Of a stretch of 41,533 nucleotides of DNA, positions 1 through 8,700 are shown piece by piece. The position numbers and the translations under genes are program-made. Below the pieces are notes generated by a model. The model did no database searches and was not told where the DNA came from. It saw only the letters and a list, made by a program, of their open reading frames with translations. The first letter of the stretch is position 1; the number at the start of each line of letters is the position of its first letter. This DNA comes from Verrucomicrobiota bacterium (lineage in GTDB: Bacteria; Verrucomicrobiota; Verrucomicrobiia; Limisphaerales; Fontisphaeraceae), in contig JBAXGN010000051.1 of NCBI GenBank assembly GCA_037139415.1, forward strand, positions 1 through 41,533. The letters are read 5' to 3'.

Positions 1-164
1 CGTTGCGCGCCCTCGAACCCGGCCTGCCCATCGTGGGCATGTCCGGCCTGTTGGACGCCGCCGATAACTTGCCGGCACTGAAACTCTCCGCCATGCTGCG
101 CAAGCCATTCGCCCCCGATGCCTTATTGCGCGTCCTGCATCAAGTGCTCCACCAGGCCAAATAA
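1..164 (+). CDS. Response regulator receiver domain, C-terminal fragment
   Basis: The gene enters from the left edge; only its last 53 codons are visible, read from base 3 to the TAA at 162-164. The fragment shows the end of a CheY-like receiver fold: a hydrophobic strand running into M-S-G (the Ser/Thr switch position), then an R-K-P-F motif whose Lys is the invariant receiver lysine, then a final amphipathic helix (D-A-L-L-R-V-L). The stop comes directly after that helix, so this is either a stand-alone receiver or a protein ending in one, such as a hybrid histidine kinase. The phospho-acceptor Asp and any output domain lie outside the window. The assignment to the receiver family is good; the system it serves is unknown. 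Confidence 0.7.
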   Translation, partial: LRALEPGLPIVGMSGLLDAADNLPALKLSAMLRKPFAPDALLRVLHQVLHQAK

Positions 165-249
165 TTGCGGATTGCGGAAATATGACCCGTTCATTCGGCG
201 GAAAAATCTCGACAGGCCCGCCTGGCTGGGAAAGGCTGCAACCCGATTT

Positions 250-726
250 ATGGAAGCCTCCGCGAAAAAAATATTAGTGCTGGGTCTGGGCAACGACATT
301 ATCAGCGATGATGCCGTGGGTTTGTTCGTGGCGCGCGCCGTCCGCGAGCGCTTGGGCAATGCCCTGGAGGTGGACGTGGTGGATTGTTGTGAAATGGGTC
401 TGTCATTGCTCGATTACATCGTGGGCCACAAATTTCTGCTGGTGGTGGATTCCGTCCAGACTGGCGAAGCCGCGCCCGGAACGATCCATGAGGTGGGCGA
501 GGAAGACCTGAAGACACTGCCGGGCATGTCGCCGCACTTCCTCGGGGTGGGCGAAATTTTGGTGCTTGGGCGCACGCTCGGCCTGCCCATGCCGGGCGTG
601 GTCAAGATTTTCGCCATCGAAGTCGCGGATGCCCACACGCTGTGCGAACAACTGACCCCCGAATTGCAGCAGGCCCTGCCGGGCATCGTGGAGCGGGCGT
701 TGCAGGTGGTTCAGGCGTGGCGGTAG
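250..726 (+). CDS. Hydrogenase maturation protease (HyaD/HybD/HycI family)
   Basis: This 158-residue protein fits the M52 family, which clips the C-terminus of the [NiFe]-hydrogenase large subunit after nickel insertion. The N-terminal strand and loop (ILVLGLGNDIISDDAVGL) match the family's G-x-G-N...D-[ED]-x-x-G signature. The Asp in LLVVDSVQTG and the His in MSPHFLGVGE match two of the three nickel-sensing ligands. The first ligand, usually Glu, is Asp here (SDDAVG). The ATG at 250 puts the conserved strand at residue 8. A longer frame back to 118 starts with TTG and would overlap the receiver gene in another frame, so it is rejected. No hydrogenase gene is visible in this window; it may lie upstream, or the protein may serve another target. 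Confidence 0.8.
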   Translation: MEASAKKILVLGLGNDIISDDAVGLFVARAVRERLGNALEVDVVDCCEMGLSLLDYIVGHKFLLVVDSVQTGEAAPGTIHEVGEEDLKTLPGMSPHFLGVGEILVLGRTLGLPMPGVVKIFAIEVADAHTLCEQLTPELQQALPGIVERALQVVQAWR

Positions 727-777
727 TGGCGTGGACCACCGATTAGTTTGCCCCAACAATTATTGGCGTGGCAGAAG

Positions 778-1185
778 TTAAGGCCGCTCCAACGGGATGG
801 CACCCGGCAAGCCGACAAAATCAGCGATATTGCGGGTGAAAATTTTATCCACCCCGGCCAAGACGGCACTGCGGGCATGCATAAGGTCATGCACCCTTCC
901 TCCCTGCACCCCCAGTTTGGTCGAATCCTCCAAGGCCGATAAAGTTTCCTCACCGGTCAATTCCCGCAACGTAAACTTTTTAGCCAAATGCTTAATGAGT
1001 TGCGCGGCATCTGCATTGCTCAACTTAACTGGCCCGGATTTGGTCGGAATGCCTCTGCCAGTAAGGTGGGAAAACACTTCACAAAAGGCATGCGCCCGAG
1101 TCACATCGCTAGGCATTATTTTATCCGCCACAGCCCGGGAAACCACTGCATTAAGCAACGCCGAACTATCCCAGTAAGTGCTCAT
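778..1185 (-). CDS. PIN-domain ribonuclease toxin (VapC-like)
   Basis: The 135-residue product begins MSTYWDSSALLNAVV, the first acidic strand of a PIN domain. It ends with the typical V-H-D-L-M-H-A helix followed by F-T-R-N-I-A-D-F, the fourth strand and second Asp cluster. PIN toxins are Mg2+-dependent endoribonucleases, often cleaving tRNA or rRNA. The start at 1185 is preferred over the longer frame to 1242, because the extra 19 residues have no PIN similarity and lie wholly inside the upstream antitoxin gene. The gene overlaps the end of that antitoxin by 20 bp, the usual arrangement of a co-translated toxin-antitoxin pair. The family call is good; toxicity and target are inferred. Confidence 0.78.
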   Translation of the reverse strand: MSTYWDSSALLNAVVSRAVADKIMPSDVTRAHAFCEVFSHLTGRGIPTKSGPVKLSNADAAQLIKHLAKKFTLRELTGEETLSALEDSTKLGVQGGRVHDLMHARSAVLAGVDKIFTRNIADFVGLPGAIPLERP

Positions 1186-1447
1186 CACGCGCCTCCCGCT
1201 CCTGCCGAATTTGTTCATCCAGCTTGTCAAAATCAACTTCAATGCTTGGTGGCAGCACTAACATATTCCGGTACTTGACCGGGCGAACAAAGCGTGCCTT
1301 CGGCTTAATCGGTACTAATTTTCGACCACGGATTTCTCCTTCTTCAAAACGCCAATCAACCTGATCTTTGACGGCAATGCCCGCCGCCCGACAAACATCT
1401 TCCGGAAGTGTCGTCTGCCTTTTTGCTCTGATTACGGTCGCGCTCAT
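1166..1447 (-). CDS. AbrB/MazE-type antitoxin (VapB-like)
   Basis: The 93-residue product starts at an ATG (complement 1445-1447) with MSATVIRAKRQTTLPEDVC, the swapped-hairpin AbrB DNA-binding motif in which a basic strand leads into T-L-P-x-x-V and a short helix. The C-terminal half (about residues 60-93) is acidic and basic (EVDFDKLDEQIRQEREARDE), as expected for a tail that wraps around a PIN toxin. It lies upstream of and overlaps the PIN gene, so the two form a probable operon in which the antitoxin-toxin complex represses its own promoter. That promoter would lie in 1448-1513; no clear site was seen. The longer frame with a non-ATG start at 1480 adds residues with no AbrB similarity. 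Confidence 0.72.
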   Translation of the reverse strand: MSATVIRAKRQTTLPEDVCRAAGIAVKDQVDWRFEEGEIRGRKLVPIKPKARFVRPVKYRNMLVLPPSIEVDFDKLDEQIRQEREARDEHLLG

Positions 1448-1513
1448 ATAGTACAACTTTCGCACTCTTTTCCCTTTCAATCAAGCCCTTTCACCAAATT
1501 ACCGTTACATGGA

Positions 1514-4500
1514 TTATTCCTGGGACAACGCCCACACATGCGCCGGATGCAGCTCCAGCGCCTTTTTAAATTCGGCGGCGGCCTCCGGCTTTTTTCCCAG
1601 TCCTGCCAGGCCCAGTCCCTTGACGAAATGTGCATCGGCCTGGCGGACGCGTTCGGAGCGTTTCTCGCCAAACTTGGCAAAGTAATCGGCGGGTTCGCTG
1701 GTCAACAGTTCCTGGCCTTGCTGGACCAACTCCTCAAACAATGGCTTGGCCTCCGCCGTGCGGCCTGATTTTTGCAGCGCCAGACCGCGGTAATAGCGCG
1801 TTTCCGCCGCCCCGGCCTCACGGGCTTCGATAGCTTTAGTGAAATACTCCCGGGCCTTGTCGCCCTGTCCGGTAGCCTCATACGCCAAGGCGATGTGATA
1901 CTGGATTTGCGCCGCTTTGGCGTCCCGTTTGGGACGTCCCACTTCGAGGTTGGCGGGATACAAGGCTGCAGCCTCGAAATCCTTGAGCGCGGCCGCAAAG
2001 CGTTGGGCACGCATCAGCGTCTGCCCGCGCAGTAACAGGGCGTCCACATAAATGTTGCGGATATCACTGCTGCCCTCCCAATTGTGGAAGCGATGGGTGG
2101 TGAGGATTTGAATGGCGTCATCCAGCCTGCCTGCCGCCATGAGCACGAGAATTTCCCGCGTCAAGGAATCATCACGCTGGGTAACGGTGGCGTGATTTTT
2201 CACGAGCAGCTCCAGCCGTTTTTGCACCGGTGTGCCGTTCGCCTCATATTGCACGTCCAACTCGTAGTAGAAACGCGGTTCCTTGGGATTCAATTCGACG
2301 GATTTTTCCAAACTGCTAATTGCCTTGGGAATATTCTTTTCATGCTGGGCATAAGCCATACCGAGATTGCGGTGGACGAGAGCACTTAAATCTTTCTGGT
2401 CTGAGTTGGAATGCCAGGCAATTCGCTCACGTGCTTTTTCCCATGCCCTGATGGCATTTTCAGGTTGGTTGTCGTAGAGAAGGTTACCCAAGTGATAATC
2501 TGCCAATGCACCTCGGCTGTATGATACATGCTTGAAAACCTTTAGGGCTTCGAACTGAAACGGGAATTGGTTTATGAATAATTTTTCATCAGCAAAATGA
2601 TATTGTATATCGTAGCCGTTGTCTTCAAAGCCTGGCGTAAAATATCCAGCGTAATAGTTGAACAAGGGATCATCCGCCTTTATGCCTGCCCCCGTTATTG
2701 ACCATGCTATGTCGCCCGCCTCCCGTTCAAATCCTGCATTGGCATAGTCCATCACCAATTCAAGCAGGCTGGCTGTTCCCGATTTCAGTAATGCGTCAGG
2801 AATCCTTACAGTCGGCCCGTCAAGCACGGGAGGACGTAACGTTTTATAGTCAGTACGTGCATCTGACAAAAACCGCTCTATCGGCGCCCAGGCATCGAGT
2901 GGATCAATGGCCAGCACCTGCGCTGCCATGCGCGATGCGTCCTCAAAGCGGCTCAGACTTCTGAGAATCACTGATTTGAGGTTCAACGCCCTGGGGTTTC
3001 GGACATTGGCAACCAGGGAACGCTCGATCAATTCAAGCGCGGCAACATAGTTTTTCCGATGGCACTCGATCTCGGCGAGTTGATAGTAACTTGCCGCTTG
3101 CCAGGCAGGGCTCCAAACAGCTTTCTGAAACGCCTCCTCGGCAGACGTCATGCTGTTTTGCCAAAGCACACGTTTTTCCATCCAATTTTCTGTAACTAAC
3201 GCCCGTCCCCTAAATGCCACTCCAAGATAATAAAACGCCTCACCATCCTTGGGCCGGATATAGTTTGCCGTAGCCCGCGTGATCGCGTTGCTGAGATATT
3301 TGGCGGCTTCCTCCCACCGCCACTGTTTGCACAGCAGGATGCCCATGGCAGTGTTGGCTCGAAAATCACCGGAATCACGCCGCAACATTTCCTGATAATA
3401 CGACGAGGCCTCAAAGGATGGGCTATTCAGTTGCTCAACCCGCTGACCGGTGAAATATAGTTCATCTGCACTGGCGTAATCTTTCGGATTTTTCGGACGT
3501 TCGACTGGTTTGGGCATGGGTGTGGCTTGAGCAGCACGGGGTTGATAACTAACCAGGATGGGTTCTTTGGTGCGGTGCCAACCCTTTGGTGCGACGGTCA
3601 CGGCAAGGTCTTTAAGAAACTCTTCATTCAAGGTGAACTCGCTGGTCCTGACTTCCAGCTCCACCGGTTGTTGCGGACTGATGTTGGTGGTCCAAGTCCA
3701 AACCACATTGGTTTTCCATATCGCCAGGGCAACCTCGGCATTGGTGACCGTTTTTGTGGTATTGACCCGGACTTTGACCAGCCCGTTCGTCAATTGCAGG
3801 TTCACGGCGGCATCACGCGTGGCGGCCTGTACCCCGCCCAGGTTCCGGACCGGATACCACCAGTGTTTCCATTCGCGGGTTTCGCCGGGCTGGATCCAAC
3901 TGTAATCGGGCTGGTTATCGGACCACGCGCCAGCCATGAGTTCAAGGTAGGGACCATCATCATCGGTCAGCACCTTGCTCCACATTTCGCCCTCCGGGCC
4001 GTTGCCCCATTCAAAGAATTTTTTACCGGGCGCAACGTGATGATCCGCCCAATGGATCACCCCCGCCTGTTTGCCGTGATCGTAACCGCCGAACCAATCA
4101 TCTGTGTCGTTCCAGGCAAAGAAGGAGACCGGCGAGGGATGATTCTTCCACCAACTGATGTCCACCCCGCGTGTGTAATCCACGCCGCCATAGACTTGCC
4201 GCGCAATGGGCCAGCTTGCGAATTCCGGCTTGCTGTGCTGCACCGCCCATTCGGTGGAGGGCGGGAAAATGACCTGGTACTCCGGCCCGCAATGGACGGC
4301 CGGGTTGATCCAGAACAGCATCGAGTGGGCAAACGGCGTCCGGTTGAACACCTTGCAACTGAGTTCCAGGTAACTGCGGTCCGGGTACAGCGTCATGCCC
4401 ACCAGCCAGCGCATGCGATGGCGCAACTCGGTTTCACCCACCCAAATGGTTTTGCTGCCATCGGTGTTGGTCACCGTGGTGTAATCCACCGGCGAAAAAC

Positions 4501-4966
4501 TCGTGGCCCGGTGATGATGCGGAATGTTCCATTCCACCCCGCCGGAAATCCACGCGCCCAGCATCCCAATCAACGCGGGTTTGATGACGTGCTGGCGGTA
4601 AAAGAAATTATACCCGTTGCCCTTGTCCACCGCTGAGAAGATGCGTCCGCCCAATTCCGGCAACACACCGATCTTGATATAATCATTTTCAAGGTACACC
4701 AGCGTGTACGTTTTGTTGGTCTTGATATCCAAGAGCTGATCCTGAACCGGGTACGGATAAAACGTGGCCTTGGCGCCCTGGTAGGTGCGACCACTGTAAA
4801 AGCGCGGGATCGGGCTGGGCGGTGCCGCCAAATAGGTGGGAATGACTTCATTGGTCACCCACAGCCGGACTTCGCTGGCAGCGACCTCCAGAACGGTAAC
4901 GCAAAACAGGACAGCACAGAAGCCAGTGCGGAACCATGAGCCGAGAGCTTGCTTGGCGGATTTCAT
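1514..4966 (-). CDS. Exported DUF5107 domain protein with TPR repeats
   Basis: This protein has about 1150 residues. The chosen ATG (complement 4964-4966) gives a clean Sec signal (basic MKSAK, hydrophobic GFCAVLFCVTVLEV, then AAS); the longer frame to 5002 begins with TTG. Residues about 55-390 form a DUF5107 region, recognisable from the strand L-E-N-D-Y-I-K-I-G-V-L-P-E-L-G-G-R and a Trp-, His- and Asp-rich beta region (GGVEWNIPHHH, WNDTDDWFGGYDHG) like galactose-mutarotase-type folds. Residues about 505-1150 are helical repeats of TPR type (for example MGILLCKQWRWEEAAKYL). The family is common in carbohydrate-degrading bacteria, but I know of no proven reaction; binding or processing of sugars in the periplasm is an inference. 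No neighbour clarifies the substrate. Confidence 0.85.
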   Translation of the reverse strand: MKSAKQALGSWFRTGFCAVLFCVTVLEVAASEVRLWVTNEVIPTYLAAPPSPIPRFYSGRTYQGAKATFYPYPVQDQLLDIKTNKTYTLVYLENDYIKIGVLPELGGRIFSAVDKGNGYNFFYRQHVIKPALIGMLGAWISGGVEWNIPHHHRATSFSPVDYTTVTNTDGSKTIWVGETELRHRMRWLVGMTLYPDRSYLELSCKVFNRTPFAHSMLFWINPAVHCGPEYQVIFPPSTEWAVQHSKPEFASWPIARQVYGGVDYTRGVDISWWKNHPSPVSFFAWNDTDDWFGGYDHGKQAGVIHWADHHVAPGKKFFEWGNGPEGEMWSKVLTDDDGPYLELMAGAWSDNQPDYSWIQPGETREWKHWWYPVRNLGGVQAATRDAAVNLQLTNGLVKVRVNTTKTVTNAEVALAIWKTNVVWTWTTNISPQQPVELEVRTSEFTLNEEFLKDLAVTVAPKGWHRTKEPILVSYQPRAAQATPMPKPVERPKNPKDYASADELYFTGQRVEQLNSPSFEASSYYQEMLRRDSGDFRANTAMGILLCKQWRWEEAAKYLSNAITRATANYIRPKDGEAFYYLGVAFRGRALVTENWMEKRVLWQNSMTSAEEAFQKAVWSPAWQAASYYQLAEIECHRKNYVAALELIERSLVANVRNPRALNLKSVILRSLSRFEDASRMAAQVLAIDPLDAWAPIERFLSDARTDYKTLRPPVLDGPTVRIPDALLKSGTASLLELVMDYANAGFEREAGDIAWSITGAGIKADDPLFNYYAGYFTPGFEDNGYDIQYHFADEKLFINQFPFQFEALKVFKHVSYSRGALADYHLGNLLYDNQPENAIRAWEKARERIAWHSNSDQKDLSALVHRNLGMAYAQHEKNIPKAISSLEKSVELNPKEPRFYYELDVQYEANGTPVQKRLELLVKNHATVTQRDDSLTREILVLMAAGRLDDAIQILTTHRFHNWEGSSDIRNIYVDALLLRGQTLMRAQRFAAALKDFEAAALYPANLEVGRPKRDAKAAQIQYHIALAYEATGQGDKAREYFTKAIEAREAGAAETRYYRGLALQKSGRTAEAKPLFEELVQQGQELLTSEPADYFAKFGEKRSERVRQADAHFVKGLGLAGLGKKPEAAAEFKKALELHPAHVWALSQE

Positions 4967-5021
4967 GGAGTCAATGAAACTACGTTTAACGGTTATCGCC
5001 AAGGGGAAAAATCAAAAGACT

Positions 5022-5048
5022 GCAAGGACAGCAAGGACAACAAAGACG
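5022..5048. repeat. Three 9-bp tandem units (GCAAGGACA-like)
   Basis: Two identical GCAAGGACA units (5022-5030, 5031-5039) are followed by a diverged third, ACAAAGACG (5040-5048). The array sits in the gap between the DUF5107 gene start and the 3' end of the four-helix-bundle gene. Its period matches the TTGACCGGA array near 39.64 kb, although the unit sequence differs. Confidence 0.6.
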
Positions 5049-5072
5049 GGGGACGATGAAGATATGGAATGT

Positions 5073-5693
5073 TTATGGTCTGTGGCGCTGCTGGCTGTCA
5101 CGCTCAGCAAGGCGGGTACGGGTCATGCGCTCCCGGAGGCCGCCTTGCTTGATAAAGGCTTGTTCCTGCTGACGGATCTGCCGATCCAGTAAAACACTGG
5201 TAACCCGGATCAGGCCGATAATGACGTTGGCGCAAATGGCGGGGTCCGGATGTTCGATGCCTTTTTGGAAAGTGGCATACGTGGCATTTGGAATGCGGTT
5301 CAGTTCGCGCAGGCGCGCTACATACCGATGATTTGCAGGCCACTCCTCCAATTTGCGCGTGCGTAGAAAATCACGATAATCCGCCAGTAGTTCCTCCAGA
5401 CTCGCACGGGCCACGTTGGTCAGTTTGATCTCGGTTTCGGTTGAAGTGGCGGAAGCCATGCTGCCTTCGATGATGTTTTGTTTTCCAGAACGCGCGGCTT
5501 GAATCATTTGATCGTATGTACGATCACGTTTATCCAAGAAACGTCCGCAGAAATAAACGGTCGCATCATAGACAATCTCCGCCTTTTGATAGGAAAACAA
5601 ATGCTTATAACCACCATGCGGTGGAATGAACCCATCATGCTTGGACGACGCGGTGGTCCCGTCTTGCAGTCTTTGCTGTCGTTCGTTCACCAT
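5073..5693 (-). CDS. Four-helix bundle protein (S23/IVP-like family)
   Basis: The 206-residue product contains the signature of the small four-helix-bundle proteins related to those encoded in 23S rRNA intervening sequences and to diversity-generating accessory proteins: a Y-x-K-A-E helix near residue 35, then D-R-T-Y-D-Q-M-I-Q-A-A-R-S-G-K-Q-N-I-I-E-G, then a third helix, K-L-T-N-V-A-R-A-S-L-E-E-L-L-A-D-Y. Members are about 115-220 residues and their cellular role is mostly unknown. The ATG at 5693 is chosen; the longer frame to 5714 begins with TTG. The gene stands alone: no reverse transcriptase, variable repeat or rRNA is nearby, so neither a diversity-generating nor an intervening-sequence context is supported. 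The C-terminal 60 residues are basic and lack a recognisable motif. Confidence 0.8.
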   Translation of the reverse strand: MVNERQQRLQDGTTASSKHDGFIPPHGGYKHLFSYQKAEIVYDATVYFCGRFLDKRDRTYDQMIQAARSGKQNIIEGSMASATSTETEIKLTNVARASLEELLADYRDFLRTRKLEEWPANHRYVARLRELNRIPNATYATFQKGIEHPDPAICANVIIGLIRVTSVLLDRQIRQQEQAFIKQGGLRERMTRTRLAERDSQQRHRP

Positions 5694-5796
5694 GTATGGC
5701 GTTGTACCGTCCAATCGGGCGGGTATAAAGACATTTTTTGCTCATGTTCAAGATTGAATTCCCTGCACACACACCTTATGCTTATTCGAACATATT

Positions 5797-8700
5797 ATGA
5801 AATACGCTACTTTGTTTGCCCATTGGACGATGGCCGCCATGTTCGCATGGTGTTGCTGCATCACGCTGCATGGCACCGTCAAGGAATCTGGTCGTGACAT
5901 CCCCCTTGTGAAGGAGGTGGATGTGCTGGTGGTGGGTGGGTCGTCGGGGGCGGCCAGCGCGGCGATCTCCGCCGCGGAAGCGGGCGCACGCGTTTTCCTG
6001 GCGGCACCGCGTACTTATCTGGGTGACGATCTCTGCGGCACGTTGCGGCTCTGGCTGGAGGAGGGGGAAACGCCGCAGACGCCCCTGGCCAAAAAATTGT
6101 TCGCCGCGCCCACCAATGAGCCGGCGGTCTTTGACGGGGCCATCAACCGGCCCCCGGATGCCTTGGATTTCACCTACACGACCAGCCTGCCATCCGTGTT
6201 GCCGCACAAGGACAGTTCGCCGCCGTCCAAGCTCAAGGATGGCTTGTTCGAGCGTCCGGAATCGCAGAGCGTGCAATACAATGGCGACGTGGAGGTGGTC
6301 ACCGACCTGGGGTCGGTGCTGCCGGTCAAAGAGGCGCGCGTGGTCCTTTTTCAAGGTACCGATTACAGCGCGGCCAGCGTGGCCATCCAAGTGAGCGCGG
6401 ATAAGAAACAGTGGCAGGACCTTGGCAAGCAGACCTGCCCGGATTCGGCCCAGGAACGCACGCTGGTAGTGAAACCACTGGGTCTGCCGACACGTTACGT
6501 GCGTTTCCAAATACAGCGGGCCGAGAGTTCCAAACGGGTGTTGCTGGGCGAAATCATGTTGATCGGAGCCACCGCCACCGCCAAGGCGGAACCCACGCCG
6601 CCGCCACCTTTCCCGAAAACCGAGGTTCCCAAGGAATTGGCCCGGATCGCGAAGCCCATGCAGGTCAAGCGGGTACTGGATGAAGCGCTCGTGGAGGCCA
6701 AGGTGGATTTTCTATTCGGCTCTTATCCCACCGAATTGCTGGTGGACGCACAAGGCAAGCCGTGCGGCATTGTAATGGCCAACCGCTCGGGTCGCCAGGC
6801 GGTGATTGCCAAGGTGATCATTGACGCCACCCCGCGCGCCACCGTGGCGCGCATGGCTGGGGCGCAGTTCCAACCGTATCCCGTCGGCGATCAGGTCTTT
6901 TATCGCACGGTAGTGGGCGGCGCACCGAAGTCCGGCCCTAACCTCACCGCGCGGCTCCTGAATGAAACTTATCGCGCCACCGGCCTCAAGAAAGGGGTGT
7001 ATGACGCCGGGGTCATCGAGTACACGCTGCGCCTGCCGATGCGAGATGGCAGTTATGCCGCGTTTGCTGAAGCGGAGCAAAAGGCCCGCGATCTGACGTG
7101 GGATTCCGCGTCACTGGATGCCTCGGATAGCCTCTTCCAAGTGCCGCCGGACGCCATCAAATCTGCCAAAGCCGGCACGCGGCCCTGGACGGATGTGCCA
7201 TCGCTCGAACTGGACGCGTTCCGGCCATCCGGCAGCACCCGGATCTTCATCCTGGGCGGTTGCGCCGAAGTGGCGCGCGAAGTTGCCGCCCAACTGCTGC
7301 GCCCGCTGAATCTGATGGATATGGGTACCCGGCTCGGCAAAGTGGCGGCCAAGGAAGCCCAATCCCTGCCCGCGCCGACCGGACCGACGGTGGCCAGCAG
7401 CACCGCCATCAAGGAAGCGCCCGGCACAAGCACATTCCCAGGCGAAGTGCGCGAGTTTCTTGGCGGCCTGCGTCCCGGTCAGCGCAAGGGCACCACGGTG
7501 CGTTCGCCAGATCGCACCCTGCCGGTGCTGGGCATGTACGATGTGGTGATTGTCGGCGGCGGCACGGGCGGCGCGCCGGCCGGCATTGGCGCGGGACGCG
7601 GTGGTGCGAAGGCGCTGGTGATCGAGTACCTGCACGGCCTCGGCGGCGTGGGCACACTGGGCATGATCAGCACGTATTATCACGGGTATCGCGGCGGCTT
7701 CACGGCGGAGGTGGATAAAGGTGTCGCGGGGCTGCATGCGACCAATCGTCCCGCCCGGCAAAGTTCCTGGGAGATCGCGCCCAAGGTGGAGTGGTGGCGC
7801 GCGGCCAATCGCAAGTCCGGCACGGAAATCTGGTTCGGGGTGCTGGGCTGCGGCGCGTTCATCGAGAACGGCATCGTCAAGGGCGTCATTGTGGCAACGC
7901 CCGAGGGACGCGGCGTCATCATCGCCAAAACCGTGATTGACAGCACGGGCAACGCGGATGTCGCCGCGGCTGCCGGCGCAAAATGCACGTATACCGACGC
8001 GGATGACGTGGGCGTGCAAGGCACCGGATTGCCGCCGCTGGAATTGGGCGCCAGCTATACGAATACCGATTACACGTTTGGCGATGATACCGACGTGGTG
8101 GATTTCTGGCAGCTCTACATTTTGGCCCGGCAGAAGTTCAAAAACGCGTATGACCTTGGCCAGTTGGTGGACACGCGCGAGCGCCGTCGCATTGTGGGCG
8201 ATGTCACCATTTCGCCCATGGACATTATCCTGGCCCGCACATACCCAGACGCGCTGGTGCTCTCCAAGAGCAATTTTGATTCACACGGTTTCACGGTCCA
8301 TCCGTTATTCGTGGCGATGCCGCCGGATAAAAAGAGCCTGAGCCTCTGCGTGCCGATGCGGGCACTGTTGCCGCAGGGTTTGGACGGCATTTTGGTGACG
8401 GGCTTGGGGGTGAGCGCCCATCGCGACGCCATGCCGGTTATTCGCATGCAGCCGGATATCCAGAACCAGGGCTACGCTTGCGGTTACGCAGCGGCCATGG
8501 TGGCCAGCAGCGCCAGCACCATCCGCCAAGTGGATATGAAAGCGTTACAGAAATACCTGGCCGAAGTCGGCATCATTCCCGAAGAGGCCTTGTCGTATAA
8601 GGATTCTTTCCCCATGCCCAAGGAGCGCGTGGAGGAAGCGGTGGCAAACGTCACCAAGAGCGGCGACAAAGACAAGGAACTGGACGGCGTGGTGCGTAAT

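Noticed and set aside
3527-4636. 369-residue plus-strand open frame
   Set aside because: It lies wholly opposite the DUF5107-TPR gene; the minus-strand protein has signal peptide, domain motifs and repeats, while this translation has none.
4964-5002. Longer DUF5107 protein starting at 5002
   Set aside because: It would use TTG and place extra residues before a complete signal peptide; ATG at 4966 gives a normal leader.
5073-5693. Diversity-generating retroelement accessory protein
   Set aside because: The four-helix bundle resembles such accessory proteins, but there is no reverse transcriptase and no template/variable repeat pair nearby.
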